64,000 nt of DNA from Symsagittifera roscoffensis. Lineage: Eukaryota; Xenacoelomorpha; Acoela; Convolutidae. A model generated the notes under the pieces. The model did not search any database and was not told where the DNA came from. It saw nothing but the letters and a program-made list of their open reading frames with translations. The translations under genes and the position numbers were made by a program. Shown here piece by piece: positions 1-11,734 of the stretch. The stretch covers positions 7,512,633 through 7,576,632 of the forward strand of contig NC_087069.1 in NCBI RefSeq assembly GCF_963678635.1. Reading direction: 5' to 3'. Position 1 is the first letter of the stretch; every line of letters begins with the position of its first letter.

Positions 1-3000
1 CGTTTTTATTTTCTTTTCCCGAAAACGGGATCAAAACTGAACCACCACAGAATCCCGAAATTGTTCTTTTTTTGATCGAAAGAGGTTTTTCTAGTGTCTG
101 CAAGTCATACCTATCTGTTTTAAACAGTTTTTACATCAATTCAACCATTGAACAAAAAGTTAGATTTTTTGGTCCCGTTCTGGTCCCGTTTCCCGAAAAC
201 GGGACCAAAAAATGTCTAGTACGCATGAAAATTGCGATTTTTTTGTGGAAAATTGTTGAACATGTGCACATATACCCTAAATCACTATACGAAGACATTT
301 GCTTAACAATTCAAGTTTTTTTCACTATGTTTTACTTTGGTCCCGTTTTTATTTTCTTTTCCCGAAAACGGGACCAAACTGAACCACCACAGAATCCCGA
401 AATTGATCTATTTTTGATTGAAAGAGATTTTTCTAGTGTCTACAAGTCATACCTATCTGTTTTCAACAGTTTTTACATCAATTCAACCACTAAACAAAAA
501 GTTAGAATTTTTGGTCCCTATCTTGTCCCGTTTCCCGAAAACGGGACCAAAAAATGTCTAGTACCCATGAAAATTGTATTTTTTTTGTGGAAAAATGTTG
601 AACATGTGTCCATATACCCTAAACCGCTATACGAAAACATTTGCTAAACTATTCAAGTTTTTTTCACTATGTTTTACTTTGGTCCCGTTTTTATTTTCTT
701 TTCCCGAAAACGGGACCAAAACTGAACCACCACAGAATTCCGAAATTGTTCTTTTTTTGATCGAAAGAGGTTTTTTCTAGTGTCTGCAAGTCATACCTAT
801 CTGTTTTAAACAGTTTTTACATCAATTCAACCATTAAACAAAAAGTTAGATTTTTTGGTCTCGTTTTGGTCCCGTTTCCCGAAAACGGGACCAAAAAATG
901 TCTAGTACGCATGAAAATTGCAATTTTTTTGTGGAAAATTGTTGAACATGTTCACATATACCCTAAATCACTATACGAAGACATTTGCTTAACAATTCAA
1001 GTTTTTTCACTATGTTTTAGTTTGGTCCCGTTTGTCTTCTCTTTTCCCGAAAACGGGACCAAAACTGAACCACCACAGAATCCCGAAATTGATCTTTTTT
1101 TGATTGAAAGAAGTTTTTCTAGTGTCTACAAGTCATACCTATCTGTTTTAAACAGTTTTTACATCAACTCAACCATTAAACAAAAAGTTAGATTTTTTGG
1201 TCCCTATCTGGTCCCGTTTCCCGAAAACGGGACCAAAAAATGTCTAGTACCCATGAAAATTGTATTTTTTTTCGTGGAAAAATGTTGAACATGTGTCCAT
1301 ATACCCTAAACCGTTATACGAAAACATTTGCTAATTATTCAAGTTTTTTTCACTATGTTTTACTTTGGTCCCGTTTTTATTTTCTTTTCCCGAAAACGGG
1401 ATCAAAACTGAACCACCACAGAATCCCGAAATTGTTCTTTTTTTGATCGAAAGAGGTTTTTCTAGTGTCTGCAAGTCATACCTATCTGTTTTAAACAGTT
1501 TTTACATCAATTCAACCATTGAACAAAAAGTTAGATTTTTTGGTCCCGTTCTGGTCCCGTTTCCCGAAAACGGGACCAAAAAATGTCTAGTACGCATGAA
1601 AATTGCGATTTTTTTGTGGAAAATTGTTGAACATGTGCACATATACCCTAAATCACTATACGAAGACATTTGCTTAACAATTCAAGTTTTTTTCACTATG
1701 TTTTAGTTTGGTCCCGTTTTTCTTCTCTTTTCCCGAAAACGGGACCAAAACTGAACCACCACAGAATACCGAAATTGATCTTTTTTTGATTGAAAGAAGT
1801 TTTTCTAGTGTCTACAAGTCATGCCTATCTGTTTTAAACAGTTTTTTACATCAATTCAACCATTAAACAAAAAGTTAGATTTTTTGGTCCCGTTCTGGTC
1901 CCGTTTCCCGAAAACGGGACCAAAAAATGTCTAGTACCCATGAAAATTGCATTTTTTTTGTAGAAAATTGTTGAACATGTGCCCACATACCCTAAACCGC
2001 TATACGAAAACATTTGCTAAACAATTCAAGTTTTTTTCACTATGTTTTAGTTTGGTCCCGTTTTTGTTCTCTTTTCCCGAAAACGGGACCAAAACTGAAC
2101 CACCACAGAATCCCGAAATTGATCTTTTTTTGATTGAAAGAGGTTTTTCTAGTGTCTACAAGTCATACCTATCTGTTTTAAACAGTTTTTACATCAATTC
2201 AACCACTAAACAAAAAGTTAGAATTTTTGGTCCCTATCTGGTCCCGTTTCCCGAAAACGGGACCAAAAAATGTCTAGTACCCATGAAAATTGTATTTTTT
2301 TTGTGGAAAAATGTTGAACATGTGTCCATATACCCTAAACCGCTATACGAAAACATTTGCTAAACTATTCAAGTTTTTTTCACTATGTTTTACTTTGGTC
2401 CCGTTTTTATTTTCTTTTCCCGAAAACGGGACCAAAACTGAACCACCACAGAATCCCGAAATTGTTCTTTTTTTGATTGAAAGAGGTTTTTCTAGTGTCT
2501 GCAAGTCATACCTATCTGTTTTAAACAGTTTTTACATCAATTCAACCATTAAACAAAAAGTTAGATTTTTTGGTCCCGTTCTGGTCCCGTTTCCCGAAAA
2601 CGGGACCAAAAAATGTCTAGTACCCATGAAAATTGCATTTTTTTTGGAAAATTGTTGAACATGTGCCCACATACACTAAACCGCTATACGAAAACATTTG
2701 CTAAGAAATTCAAGTTTTTTTCACTAAGTTTTAGTTTGGTCCCGTTTTTATTTTCTTTTCCCGAAAACGGGACCAAAACTGAACCACCAGAGAATCCCGA
2801 AAATGTTCTTTTTTTGATTGAAAGAGGTTTTTCTAGTGTCTGCATGTCATACATATCTGTTTTAAACAGTTTTTACATCAATTCAACCACTAAACAAAAA
2901 GTTAGTTTTTTTGGTCCCTATCTGGTCCCGTTTCCCGAAAACGGGACCAAAAAATGTCTAGTACGCATGAAAATTGCAATTTTTTTGTGGAAAATTGTTG

Positions 3001-3790
3001 AACATGTGCACATATACCCTAAATCACTATACGAAGACATTTGCTTAACAATTCAAGTTTTTTTCACTATGTTTTAGTTTGGTCCCGTTTTTGTTCTCTT
3101 TTCCCGAAAACGGGACCAAAACTGAACCACCACAGAATCCCGAAATTGTTTTTTTTTTTGAATGAAAGAGGTTTTCCTAGTGTCTACAAGTCATACCTAT
3201 CTGTTTCAAACAGTTTTTACATCAATTCAATCATTAAACAAAAAGTTAGGTTTTTTGGTCCCGTTCTGGTCCCGTTTCCCGAAAACGGGACCAAAAAATG
3301 TCTAGTACCCATGAAAATTGCATTTTTTTTGTCGAAAATTGTTGAACATGTGCCCACATACCCTATACCGCTATACAAAAACAATTGCTAAACAATTCAA
3401 GTTATTTTCACTATGTTTTAGTTTGGTCCTGTTTTTAGTCCCTTTTCCCGAAAACGGGACCAAAACTGAACAACCCCAGAATCCCGAAATTGTTCTTTTT
3501 TTTGGTTGAAAAAGGTTTTTCTAGTGTCTACAAGTGATACCTATCTGTTTTAAACAATTTTTACATCAATTCAACCACTATACAAAAAGTTAGATTTTTT
3601 GGTCCCTATCTGGTCCCGTTTCCCGAAAACGGGATCAAAAAATGTGTAGTTTCCATGACAATTGCAATTTTTTTGTGGAAAAATGTTGAAAATATGCTCA
3701 GATACCCTATATTGCTATCTGCAATAATTTGCAAAACAATTCAAGTTTTTTTCATTTGGTTTCAGTTTGGTCCCGATTTTGCTCCCTTTT
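1..3790. repeat. Satellite array, ~342-bp units with paired palindromes
   Basis: Head-to-tail units recur about every 342 bp, for example at the CACTATGTTTTA step near 320, 667, 1007, 1350, 1695, 2038 and 2380. Each unit holds two hairpin-capable inverted repeats of the form GGTCCCGTTT...AAACGGGACC, about 170 bp apart, one with a short loop and one with a longer T-rich loop. A higher-order repeat is visible: the sequence from position 1 recurs from 1372 with the same private GGGATCAAA variant, which is four units. Because 342 is a multiple of 3, the array stays open in some frames, but these frames are not genes. The array starts before the window. Confidence 0.93.
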
Positions 3791-4680
3791 CCCGAAAACG
3801 GGACCAAATCTGAACCCCCTTAGCATCCCGAAATTCTAAGTTTTTTGATTGAAAATCTTTTTTTTTCTAGTGTCTACACATCATATCTGTCTGTTAGAAA
3901 CTTTTTTGACATCAATCCGACACATGAACAAACAATTAGGTTTTTTGGTCCCGACGTGGTCCCGTTTTCTTAAAACGGGACCAAAACTGAACCAGCGCAG
4001 AATCCCGAAAAATTAGTTTTTTTGATTGAAAACTTTTTTCCTAGTGATTACAAGTCATACCTGTCTGTTAGAAATTGTTTTCACATCAATCCAAGCACTG
4101 AACAAAAAGTTAGATTTTTTGGTCCCGTCTTGGTCCCGTTTTGCCAAAACCGAACCAAAGCTGAACCACCACAGTATCCAGAAAAACTATTTTTTTTGAT
4201 TGAAAATTCTTTTCCTAGTGATTACAAGTCATACCTGTCTGTTAGAAATCGTTTTCACATCAATCCAAGTACTGAACAAAAAGTTAGATTTTTTGGTCCC
4301 GTCTTGGTCCCGTTTTGTCAAAACGGGACCAAAACTGAACCATCACAGAATCCAGAAAATTTATTTTTTTTGATTGAAAACTTTTTTTCCTAGTGATTAC
4401 AAGTCATACCTGTCTGTTAGAAATCGTTTTCACATCAATCCAAGCACTGAACAAAAAGTTAGATTTTTTGGTCCCGTCTTGGTCCCGTTTTGCCAAAACG
4501 GGACCAAAACTGAACCATCACAGAGTCCAGAAAAATTAGTTTTTTTGATTGAAAACTCTTTTCCTAGTGATTACAAGTCATACCTGTCTGTTAGAAACCG
4601 TTTTCACATCAATCCAAGCACTGAACAAAAAGTTAGATATTTTGGTCCCGCCTTGGTCCCGTCTTGGTCCCGTTTTTTCG
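3791..4680. repeat. Divergent edge of the satellite, ~176-bp monomers
   Basis: This is the same sequence family as the array to its left, but here the basic period is about 176 bp, one hairpin per unit (units begin near 4016, 4191, 4367 and 4543). The hairpin core is TTTTGCCAAAACGGGACC rather than the CCCGAAAACGGGACC form. It looks like a diverged flank of the same satellite. A last isolated copy of the GGTCCCGTT motif lies near 4847. Confidence 0.88.
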
Positions 4681-4872
4681 GGTGACACAAGGAGTCATTT
4701 TTTCAAAATTTCAAAAAAAAATGTTTTTTTCATTTTTTTTTGGTTTTTCATGTTCAAAAAGAAGACCCTCAATGTTTTCCATCGTTAAATACTCATTTTG
4801 ACTATCGGGGTTGGATTTCAGGCCAATTTCAGTTTGATCCCTCCTTGGTCCCGTTGGGCGCAGGTCACCCTC
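4681..4872. other. Short unique interval at the satellite edge
   Basis: T-rich sequence followed by a short region with one stray satellite motif. No gene or known element was recognised. Confidence 0.5.
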
Positions 4873-4911
4873 CTCAAAGGTCAAACTTCCAATATATGAC
4901 CGACTGGCACA
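4873..4911 (-). repeat. Terminal fragment of a gypsy LTR
   Basis: About 38 bp matching the outer end of the LTR that is fuller at 25120-25742 (same orientation) and 42962-43530 (opposite orientation). On the minus strand it begins TGTGCCAGTCGGTCATA. Only this tip is present; to its left comes satellite-edge sequence. It marks the left limit of the block shared by the two Maverick loci. Confidence 0.75.
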
Positions 4912-5455
4912 CCATTACCAAAGAAGAGTGGAGAGTATATTAAAATCTTCCAGTCTGCATGATTTTTTTTAATCAACTAAGACGACTGATCACTTTGAGG
5001 TGACATGAAAGGCTTGGGTATTGTCTTGAAGAGGGATATTACTTCATTGTTCCTTCTAACCACCGAGTTCCTTAATTTTAATATTCAGGACCAGTAACAA
5101 TTATATTTTCGAAGGGAAGAAGCTAAGTAGGATAACTTTAGTTTGTTGGTTGGCAGGACTGTCCTGCGTCTCAACACTTTTTAAACCTAGGAGAAAAAGG
5201 TTTAAATCGGGACATAGACGTTAGAAGTCGGAAAAAATGTTTTTATCTGAAGTTATATCCTCGAAAGTGCAGATTAAGTGAAAGAATTTGGAAGGCTATA
5301 ATAGTGTAGTATGATGCCATTCACATTCTGCAGTGAGTCGATATGACGTGGATAAGAGTGATTTCATGCATTTTGTTAAATTCTGTTCGATGGCACTGTA
5401 CCATTTTGATGAAGACTACGGGACTCAATGAGGACAGTGACCGGGCTGTCCGGGG
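4912..5455. repeat. Maverick left flank, first copy of a 544-bp duplication
   Basis: Nearly identical to 25743-26286, including length. It runs from the LTR tip to the CCGGGG just outside the Maverick end. Because it is non-Maverick DNA, its presence beside both Mavericks means the locus was duplicated as a block rather than by two independent insertions. No gene was recognised in it. Confidence 0.9.
5450..5455. repeat. Target-site duplication CCGGGG (copy 1, left)
   Basis: The six bases immediately outside the AGTAGT terminus. Six-bp target duplications are the rule for Maverick/Polinton elements. The right partner of copy 1 is lost; the same six bases flank copy 2 on both sides. Confidence 0.8.
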
Positions 5456-6024
5456 AGTAGTTTATGTTGGAGGTGATCAGGGGGGAAGGGGGGGGGGGGG
5501 GGGGAGGAGGAAGACCCCCATGTATTAAGATAGGGAATAGAGCATCCGGTCTTCCAGCTATGTATTAAGATTGGGTATAGAGTCTACAATGTGTTAAGAT
5601 AGGGAATACCGATGGTAAGGTTTCATGGTTTGTGTGATGGTAAGATAATGGTAAGAAAAACGTAATTTTTTTGTTTTTTGTCTAATTTTTTCAGAAAAAT
5701 CTGGGCGCGCGTTACCTAATTGGGAACAATTAATTGTAATTACGTGTATATTGTAGAATAAAGGTTATGTCTTTAGTTTTTTGGTGGATGGTAAGTCAAT
5801 GGTAAGAGTTTTTGTGCAAAAACTTGGAATTTTTATCAAAAAATTTTTTTCGAAAAAATTCAAAACACGATAAGATTTTGTTTAATTTGATATGATAAAA
5901 ATTTATTAGATACTTTTACTTTCTACCTATCTGAATCTATTCTGAACCTACAGAGACTTCGAAAAAAGTCAAGTTTTTTGAGAAAAAAATTTAAATTACA
6001 AAGAAAGTATATAAATCACTGCAT
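5456..6024. repeat. Left terminal inverted repeat, copy 1
   Basis: Inverted counterpart of 41406-41958. The outer end reads AGTAGTTTATGTTGGAGG, then a run of G, then three iterations of a motif like ATGTATTAAGATAGGGAATA at 5520, 5560 and 5589, then several ATGGTAAG repeats. The long G-run (about 5488-5504) is longer than in the other ends and may be a sequencing or slippage variant. Confidence 0.92.
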
Positions 6025-6118
6025 TGTATAACAAGTTTACCGCAACATTTTACATTTTAACATCATAAACCCAATATAATACAACATCATGAATAAATTT
6101 ACTTGACCAGATCAGTTC

Positions 6119-9078
6119 TTATAAGTTCAGTGGTTTTGTATGAATTCCATCATCTTGTACTTGTCTTTTTGGATAAAAATAGCTTAGTCCTTTCTTTGTC
6201 TGTTCATATGTAGCCACCATATGATTTATAGTTCTGAATCCTCTGTTAGTAGATGTAAGATTAATTGCTTCATCGAGCACTCTCCTATACTTTGCTAAAG
6301 GTCCATCTCCACAGTCTTCTAGAACCCGCTTATTCAATCCTTTGCTGCTAAATTCGAATTTGTCTGACTTGTTGTCATAGCAGCAATATGTCTTACTACA
6401 TAAACAGAGCATTTCTGTGCACCTAAATTCTTCTTTGAAAAGTCCCGGCTCCCGCTTATCATGTTTTTTATGGATACTATAACAGGTTCGAGGAAAGAAA
6501 TTGGATTTTGCATCTGCCTTGAAGGAATCTCTGCAATCACTCTCCCTCATTTTTTCCCAAGCAACTCTCTTATCTGGTTGGATGCAATCGTACAAATTTT
6601 CTTCTGCAAGTGCCAAGTAAAGTGAGTCTGTGTCCATCTCCAACTCTTCAAACTTATTTACATCACAGAACTTGTCAAAGAAGTTATAGTAGAGTTCCAA
6701 CATTCTCAGTTTTGCATACTGAAGTATGAAAAAACCAACAATGATGGGTTCTCTGTGCTCAATGGTTGACTTCAATAACTCCACCTCATATAAGTCCTTC
6801 TCAACTGTGTTAAGTCTCTTAAACAGTGGTTCATTGATTGCCTTGTGAGTTTTTTCATTGTTCAGATACTTCGTGATTGTATGCCTGGATCTATCCATGA
6901 TCTGATATCCATAAGAGGAATTGCCCAAGAGCTTCATTGTTTCTGCTACAACTCCTGACAAAGGGTTTTCATCTCCTTCTCTTCTTGCATCAACTACCGA
7001 TTGAACGAAATTATTGAAACACTTCCGAGGAGAATATTGAACAAATCGGTAAATTTTGGTGCACTGTAATCCAAGCTCCATATAAAAGTTGAAGAGAGGA
7101 GTTATAACCGTTCCATTTTCCTGCTTGAAACTAAATATCAGCATTCTCTGAGGATCTTTTAACATTTCGTTCTCGATCGCATAGTTTTTCATGTAATCTC
7201 CAATATCATTTCTTCCGACTTCAGTTTTTTGAAAATTGGAGGAAAATTTGCAAATTTTGATTTCAGTTCATCTGGAACAATCAAGTCGCACTGAACGTAG
7301 CCAAAAAGAGATCCATCTTTTATCTTTGCTAGAAGAGAGTCTGTAGAAAGAGGTCTTTTATAGGGAAAGTGGGTTCTGACGTGATTTTTGATCTTTTCAT
7401 CGGTTTTGAAACTTTCCCACCAGTCACACTCCCACATTTCTTCAACTTTGTATCCTTTCTCTTGAATGTATTCTCGTCTCATCTCATTCATCTCTCTCTT
7501 CTTTTTTCCTCGCTCGATATCCTGTTCTGTTAAGAAGGGACGAGCTTCTTGACAAGAACAAAAGTGATAGTAGCATCCCATTGCCTCGAATACTGTTTTA
7601 CAGTGATCACAATAACCGTCCACATTAAAACAGTCAATTTTCTTCTGTTTTCCAGATGTAAAAAAGCTCTCAATTTTACATTCTGGTCTTGATTCTTGAA
7701 AGAAAGACATGACCATATTCTCAAAGTTGCGAGTTCGATTATGTCTAGCCTTGAATTTCTGCATATCAGTGTCAAACTCCCATCTCGTATACAGTCCTGT
7801 TGGTATATCTTGACACATTGAATAGGGGTAAAGCTGACTCGCATCAATTGCAACGATTGACTTACAAATATTTGATGAATCTCTGATAAAGGTTTCGTCT
7901 ACAACAGCTTTTCGAGTGAACACAATCGAAGGCCCACCAGTCATGTCTTCTCGTATTTTTTCACACAAGTCTTTATCACTTTCGCAAAGTGGATAAAACT
8001 TGTAATTTGTAGATTTGTGTAGACAAATGTTTGCTAGATTTGGAAGTGTACATCCAAGTTTCAACATATCTATCCCCTTGTTATGATAAAACTGAATCAT
8101 TTTTTGAGTTGCCTCCAGGGTTGGAACTACATCCTTGTTGTTGTACCACTTCAAAAAGTCTTTGAACACTGTCATTCCATTTTTCTTCCAAGTCTCTTGT
8201 AAGTAATTGTAATTATCCAAACCAGATGAAGGAACAGTCTTGATTTGAAGTTTTTCCAGTGCTTGCTGTTCATCAAGTCCACTCTTCCTCAGTTTTTCAT
8301 AATCAGTAAAGTCTTTGTCTAGAGGATTGTTGTTTCTAAGTTTACTGAAAAATGCGTCATATGGGGGCAGTCCTGGAAAATCAAGTTTGTCAGGGTTGTC
8401 AAACCACTCATAAGGAAAGAATCCTTTTGTTTCACTAGCTTTATAAGCTTTGAGAAATGAGTCCAGAGTTGTTGCCCCTCCCAGAAACTTCATTATGTCG
8501 AGAAATTGTACATCTCCAAACTTGAAAGATATAAAGTCATTTGCTTTTTTGATGACGGATGTTTCTTGTTCTTTATCGCGAATCAAATAGGGGATTAGGT
8601 AGGACTTGATCAAATTTAAATCATATCTACCGCTGTTAAATCCAAAAACTGGTAGAGTATTTACATATCTCTCCAGATGTTGTTTTAAATCGATGAGTTG
8701 ATTTTTCTGAATTCGCCAGAATTGTGTTGACATATCTGCTTCTTCCGAATCTTCAATACATTCATCTTCGTACTCAAACTTGTTACTTGAAAAATTCTGG
8801 CCTCGCTCATTCAATTGATCAAAGATTTTTTTCATTCTTTCATGGACAGCTACTTCAATATCTTGAAATTTTTTTCTCATTTCTAGCTTACTTTGTTCAG
8901 CCAACAGCTCGAGGTTGGATACAAAATCAATTATCAAGTTCTGTGGATCCTTGTTGTACAACAAGATGGGTTCATCAATCAGATTCGATGATATAGAGAC
9001 TGAAATTGGAACGTGTTTCCCAATCCAGGTAGTAGTTTGTGTTTCTTTTAGTTCTTCTGTAGGAACACATCGACTCAA
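6119..9078 (-). pseudogene. Protein-primed DNA polymerase B, frameshifted (copy 1)
   Basis: Exonuclease and polymerase part of the Maverick family-B polymerase, which copies the element's DNA from a protein primer. In this copy it is split into two overlapping frames, 9078-7189 and 7192-6119. The break is a short indel in a T-run near 7225, where copy 2 reads through as one 986-residue frame. All hallmarks remain: exo II FNSGRYDLNLI, motif A DASQLYP, motif B KLLGNSSYG and motif C DTDS. The leftward end opens with TTG, not ATG, because the true N-terminus lies in the frame at 8975-10468. As read here, the product would stop before motif B. Confidence 0.93.
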
Positions 9079-10468
9079 AATCGAAAATTGCTAGATCATT
9101 GAAAAGTTTGTTGTCTTCAGAAACTGGAAGATTGAATCCTTCTAGCTTTTCAAACAAGGTTTTGCGAAGCTCATATACGTTCTTTGGGTAAATATTTTTC
9201 ACACGATCCTTACATCTCAGAAGATGTTTGTTGAGAAACTCGGATCTTTTGAAGAAACTATCACAACTAGGGCACCGGAAACACTTAAAGAAGCTATCTA
9301 TATCATTTGTATGAATGATATGATTGTTGAATCGCAGTAATTTGACTGTTTTATCAAATCTACCAATACTTCTTTGTGCTAGTTCTCCCACATATTCTCC
9401 CTCTTGAATATCAAAATCGTAAATAAAGATGTTGCGTCCAATTATTTCCTCGACAACAGGTAAGTCTTCAACGGAAACTTCACGAAATTTCTTAGGATCA
9501 TAACCAGATTTTGTTATGAATTCTGTAAAATATCTGGAGGTGTGAGTGTCGAGATCCTTGTGTCCGTTCATGTACATGGCCAATGCGCGGAATAGACACA
9601 AATGATCTTTGTAAGGTTCCTTGTCCTTGTTAGATAAAAGACAGTTAACAGAATGGTTTTTCAGTAGAGGTTCGGGTAAGACAGAATCTGGACATCCCAT
9701 TGGGATGTTTTTCAGCAAAGCAGCAAAAATTGTAACGTTAGTAATCAACTTGAATCGCCACTTTGTGTTCTGGCGTTCTTGTGTATATTGTTCCACAATA
9801 TCAAATTTTTCTACTTTTCCTTGGATTGTTATCAAATCCGCTTTCGTACAAAGTAAGTGGGATTTTTCAAACAGAGTATTGTTTTCATGAGCGTAGAAAT
9901 GTCGATATTCACCAGTCTCAATATTTCGAAGAACAAAACTCAGAGCAATATTGATTTTTGCGGCGGAGTCGAGCTTGTTGAAGACTTCTTCAAGTTTCTC
10001 GTCAATGATTTTAGTATCTAACTTGGACATTTGGAAGTTAAATACCTTATGTCTCCCATTTTCCATCTCCGTATCCACCAGAAAATGTTGACATACACCA
10101 AGTTCCTCCTTCAATTTTTCACCATCTTCCCCTTCTTCCTCCACAATCTTGTTCAAGTCGGCTACCGTATCACTAGGCTTCCGTTGTTTCGCTCCATGTT
10201 CCTTTCTCCGATGTTGCTGGAGAGAGTAGTAACTCGGGAACTCTTGCTCACAAGAAGAACACACCGTTGATTGCTTGGAACTTGCTGGAGCATGTTTCTT
10301 AGCAACATGATAGTTCATTTCTTGTTGATTGTAAGTGGAATACTTACATTCAGCACAAGAAACAACTCCTTTAGCACATCTTTTTTGATGTCTCGCAGCG
10401 TTTATTCGAGTAAACATGTTTCCGCAGTCCTCACATTTGACTTTCTCGTTTCGGTTAAGTGCAGGCAT
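8975..10468 (-). CDS. Polymerase B N-terminal section: zinc fingers, OTU-like region, exo I (copy 1)
   Basis: 497 residues from an ATG. Three C2H2-type fingers lie at about 12-31, 38-59 and 70-91, with a fourth Cys-Cys-His-Cys set at 399-419. The DHLCLFRA motif near 288-295, with a later NNHIIH, resembles the catalytic Cys/His surroundings of OTU-type proteases. Exo I appears as FDFES at 462-466. Right after it the polymerase continues in a different frame (9078 leftward), overlapping by 104 nt. Related Maverick polymerases are a single chain here, so this is probably the front half of one protein. A 5' UTR intron lies just upstream. Confidence 0.85.
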   Translation of the reverse strand: MPALNRNEKVKCEDCGNMFTRINAARHQKRCAKGVVSCAECKYSTYNQQEMNYHVAKKHAPASSKQSTVCSSCEQEFPSYYSLQQHRRKEHGAKQRKPSDTVADLNKIVEEEGEDGEKLKEELGVCQHFLVDTEMENGRHKVFNFQMSKLDTKIIDEKLEEVFNKLDSAAKINIALSFVLRNIETGEYRHFYAHENNTLFEKSHLLCTKADLITIQGKVEKFDIVEQYTQERQNTKWRFKLITNVTIFAALLKNIPMGCPDSVLPEPLLKNHSVNCLLSNKDKEPYKDHLCLFRALAMYMNGHKDLDTHTSRYFTEFITKSGYDPKKFREVSVEDLPVVEEIIGRNIFIYDFDIQEGEYVGELAQRSIGRFDKTVKLLRFNNHIIHTNDIDSFFKCFRCPSCDSFFKRSEFLNKHLLRCKDRVKNIYPKNVYELRKTLFEKLEGFNLPVSEDNKLFNDLAIFDFESMCSYRRTKRNTNYYLDWETRSNFSLYIIESD

Positions 10469-10471
10469 TAT

Positions 10472-10544
10472 CTAAAAATAATTGGGACTTTTGAAATGTT
10501 CCAAATTTAAAAACTTAAAGTACCAATTGAATGAAAATACTTAC
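10472..10544 (-). other. 5' UTR intron of polymerase gene (copy 1)
   Basis: On the minus strand a GTAAGT donor and a T-rich TTTTTAG acceptor bound 73 nt that end three bases before the polymerase ATG. The same structure is conserved at 31277-31349. It implies the gene is transcribed in a nucleus and spliced. Confidence 0.65.
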
Positions 10545-10656
10545 TTTTCGTGAAGTAACGAAATGTAAAATTTGAAGTAAAATTCAATTGACTGTTTCTG
10601 ATTGGCAAACAAAATGAATGATTTAACCCAATAAACTAAGTGTATTTATACTATCA

Positions 10657-10880
10657 ATGACGCCTACGCAATTATCCTTTTATGGCAATGACGTCATTCT
10701 TTGAATAGAAGTAACGTCACCGCCTACGCAATTTTCCTTTTATGGTAATGACGTCATTCTATATTTAGAAGTGACGTCACCACCCACGCAATGTTCCTTT
10801 TATGATAATGACGTTATTCTAGAAATAGAAATGACGTCAACACCCACACAATTTTCCTATCATGGTAATGACGTCATTCC
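10657..10880. promoter_or_regulatory. CRE-palindrome array, four 60-bp repeats
   Basis: Four direct repeats of 60 bp (CGCCTACGCAAT or CACCCACGCAAT at 10661, 10721, 10781, 10841), each with a TGACGTCA-like palindrome (10688, 10748, 10771, 10831, 10868). TGACGTCA is the classical CREB/ATF site. The array sits between the leftward polymerase gene and the rightward gene at 10978, so it could drive both. Regulation is inferred. Confidence 0.75.
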
Positions 10881-10977
10881 TTTGAAAGTTCTAGAATTTT
10901 CCAGAAAAATTTTCAACCAATCAGAACTAAGCAGTTTCTAGTCACAACTTTGGATCCAAAATATTCATTTTTGAAGA

Positions 10978-11541
10978 ATGTCAATCAAAAAGCATTTGAA
11001 CTTCCTCGAATTACTCTACAAGAAAAAAGAAAATATTCCGTGTGATTTCCTTATTGATGAAATAGATGTAGATTCTTACTTTTTTCACAATTTTTTGGAC
11101 GTTTATGTTGTCCAAAATAGATTTCTCCGGCTAAGTAAAGGTCTCTTTAGAGAAACTTACTCAATCAAAGAGTTTACTTTTGATTCACATATTGCTTATC
11201 AAAGCTATAAACTTACAGCTGAGTTACACTTGACTAGAAAAGAAATTTTATTTATTTTAGAAAATTTGAAGTTGATAAAAAAATCGTACGATAATATTTC
11301 AAAGACTATTTTTATTCCATATCCAACTCCCAAATTTGTTAAAACTCCCCAGCAAAGTGCTTTATTCCTCCATTTTTTTAAGGACTTTCAAAGTTCAAAA
11401 TCTTGCATGATCAGGTTTGGTATCAGATTTCCAGAGATTTGCTTTGAAAAATTCATCAACTTTGAGTTATCATCTCAAATCTACATCAAAATTAAAGAAC
11501 TTGAATATCTGCTGAAAAATCAGCAATTTCTCATCGATTAG
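10978..11541 (+). CDS. Maverick protein of unknown function, 187 aa
   Basis: An intact frame from ATG to TAG directly right of the CRE array. The protein is rich in Lys, Phe, Leu and Ile, looks mostly helical, and shows no signal peptide, membrane segment or catalytic motif I recognise. It is absent from copy 2, where a deletion joins the CRE array to 12414. Rightward orientation and its place beside the regulatory region suggest an early gene, but that is inference. Confidence 0.75.
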   Translation: MSIKKHLNFLELLYKKKENIPCDFLIDEIDVDSYFFHNFLDVYVVQNRFLRLSKGLFRETYSIKEFTFDSHIAYQSYKLTAELHLTRKEILFILENLKLIKKSYDNISKTIFIPYPTPKFVKTPQQSALFLHFFKDFQSSKSCMIRFGIRFPEICFEKFINFELSSQIYIKIKELEYLLKNQQFLID

Positions 11542-11564
11542 ATACAAAAAATTCAGTTAACTTG

Positions 11565-11723
11565 ATGAGAAAACTTGCAGAGATGTTACTTTTATTAATT
11601 TTTCTTCTTTTGTTACTTATATCGGCAATATTTCTTATTTTTACAGCAAACAACTTTTGGTCATTTATTTTTGCGATTGCTTTTGTGTATATTTTTAATT
11701 ATTTGGAAGACTTAAGTCCTTAA
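11565..11723 (+). CDS. Small two-pass membrane protein, 52 aa
   Basis: Starts at an ATG 23 nt after the preceding stop and ends in TAA. After a short charged start (MRKLAEM) nearly the whole protein is hydrophobic: one stretch of about 20 residues rich in Leu, Ile and Phe, a short polar turn (TANN), then a second hydrophobic stretch and an acidic tail (LEDLSP). Tiny membrane proteins occur in many Maverick and adeno-like gene sets, but none could be matched. Absent from copy 2. Confidence 0.55.
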   Translation: MRKLAEMLLLLIFLLLLLISAIFLIFTANNFWSFIFAIAFVYIFNYLEDLSP

Positions 11724-11734
11724 AAGGTGCCTCT

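Noticed and set aside
72..4393. Many open frames of 60-190 codons across the satellite
   Set aside because: They repeat with the satellite unit, whose length is a multiple of three; stops are avoided only by periodicity, and no frame has domain features.
5343..5528. 61-codon frame crossing the Maverick left end
   Set aside because: It spans the flank and TIR and ends in the G-run; it cannot be a conserved gene.
9621..9890. Plus-strand frames opposite the polymerase, and their twins at 30426-30695
   Set aside because: Antisense shadows of well-supported coding sequence without features of their own.
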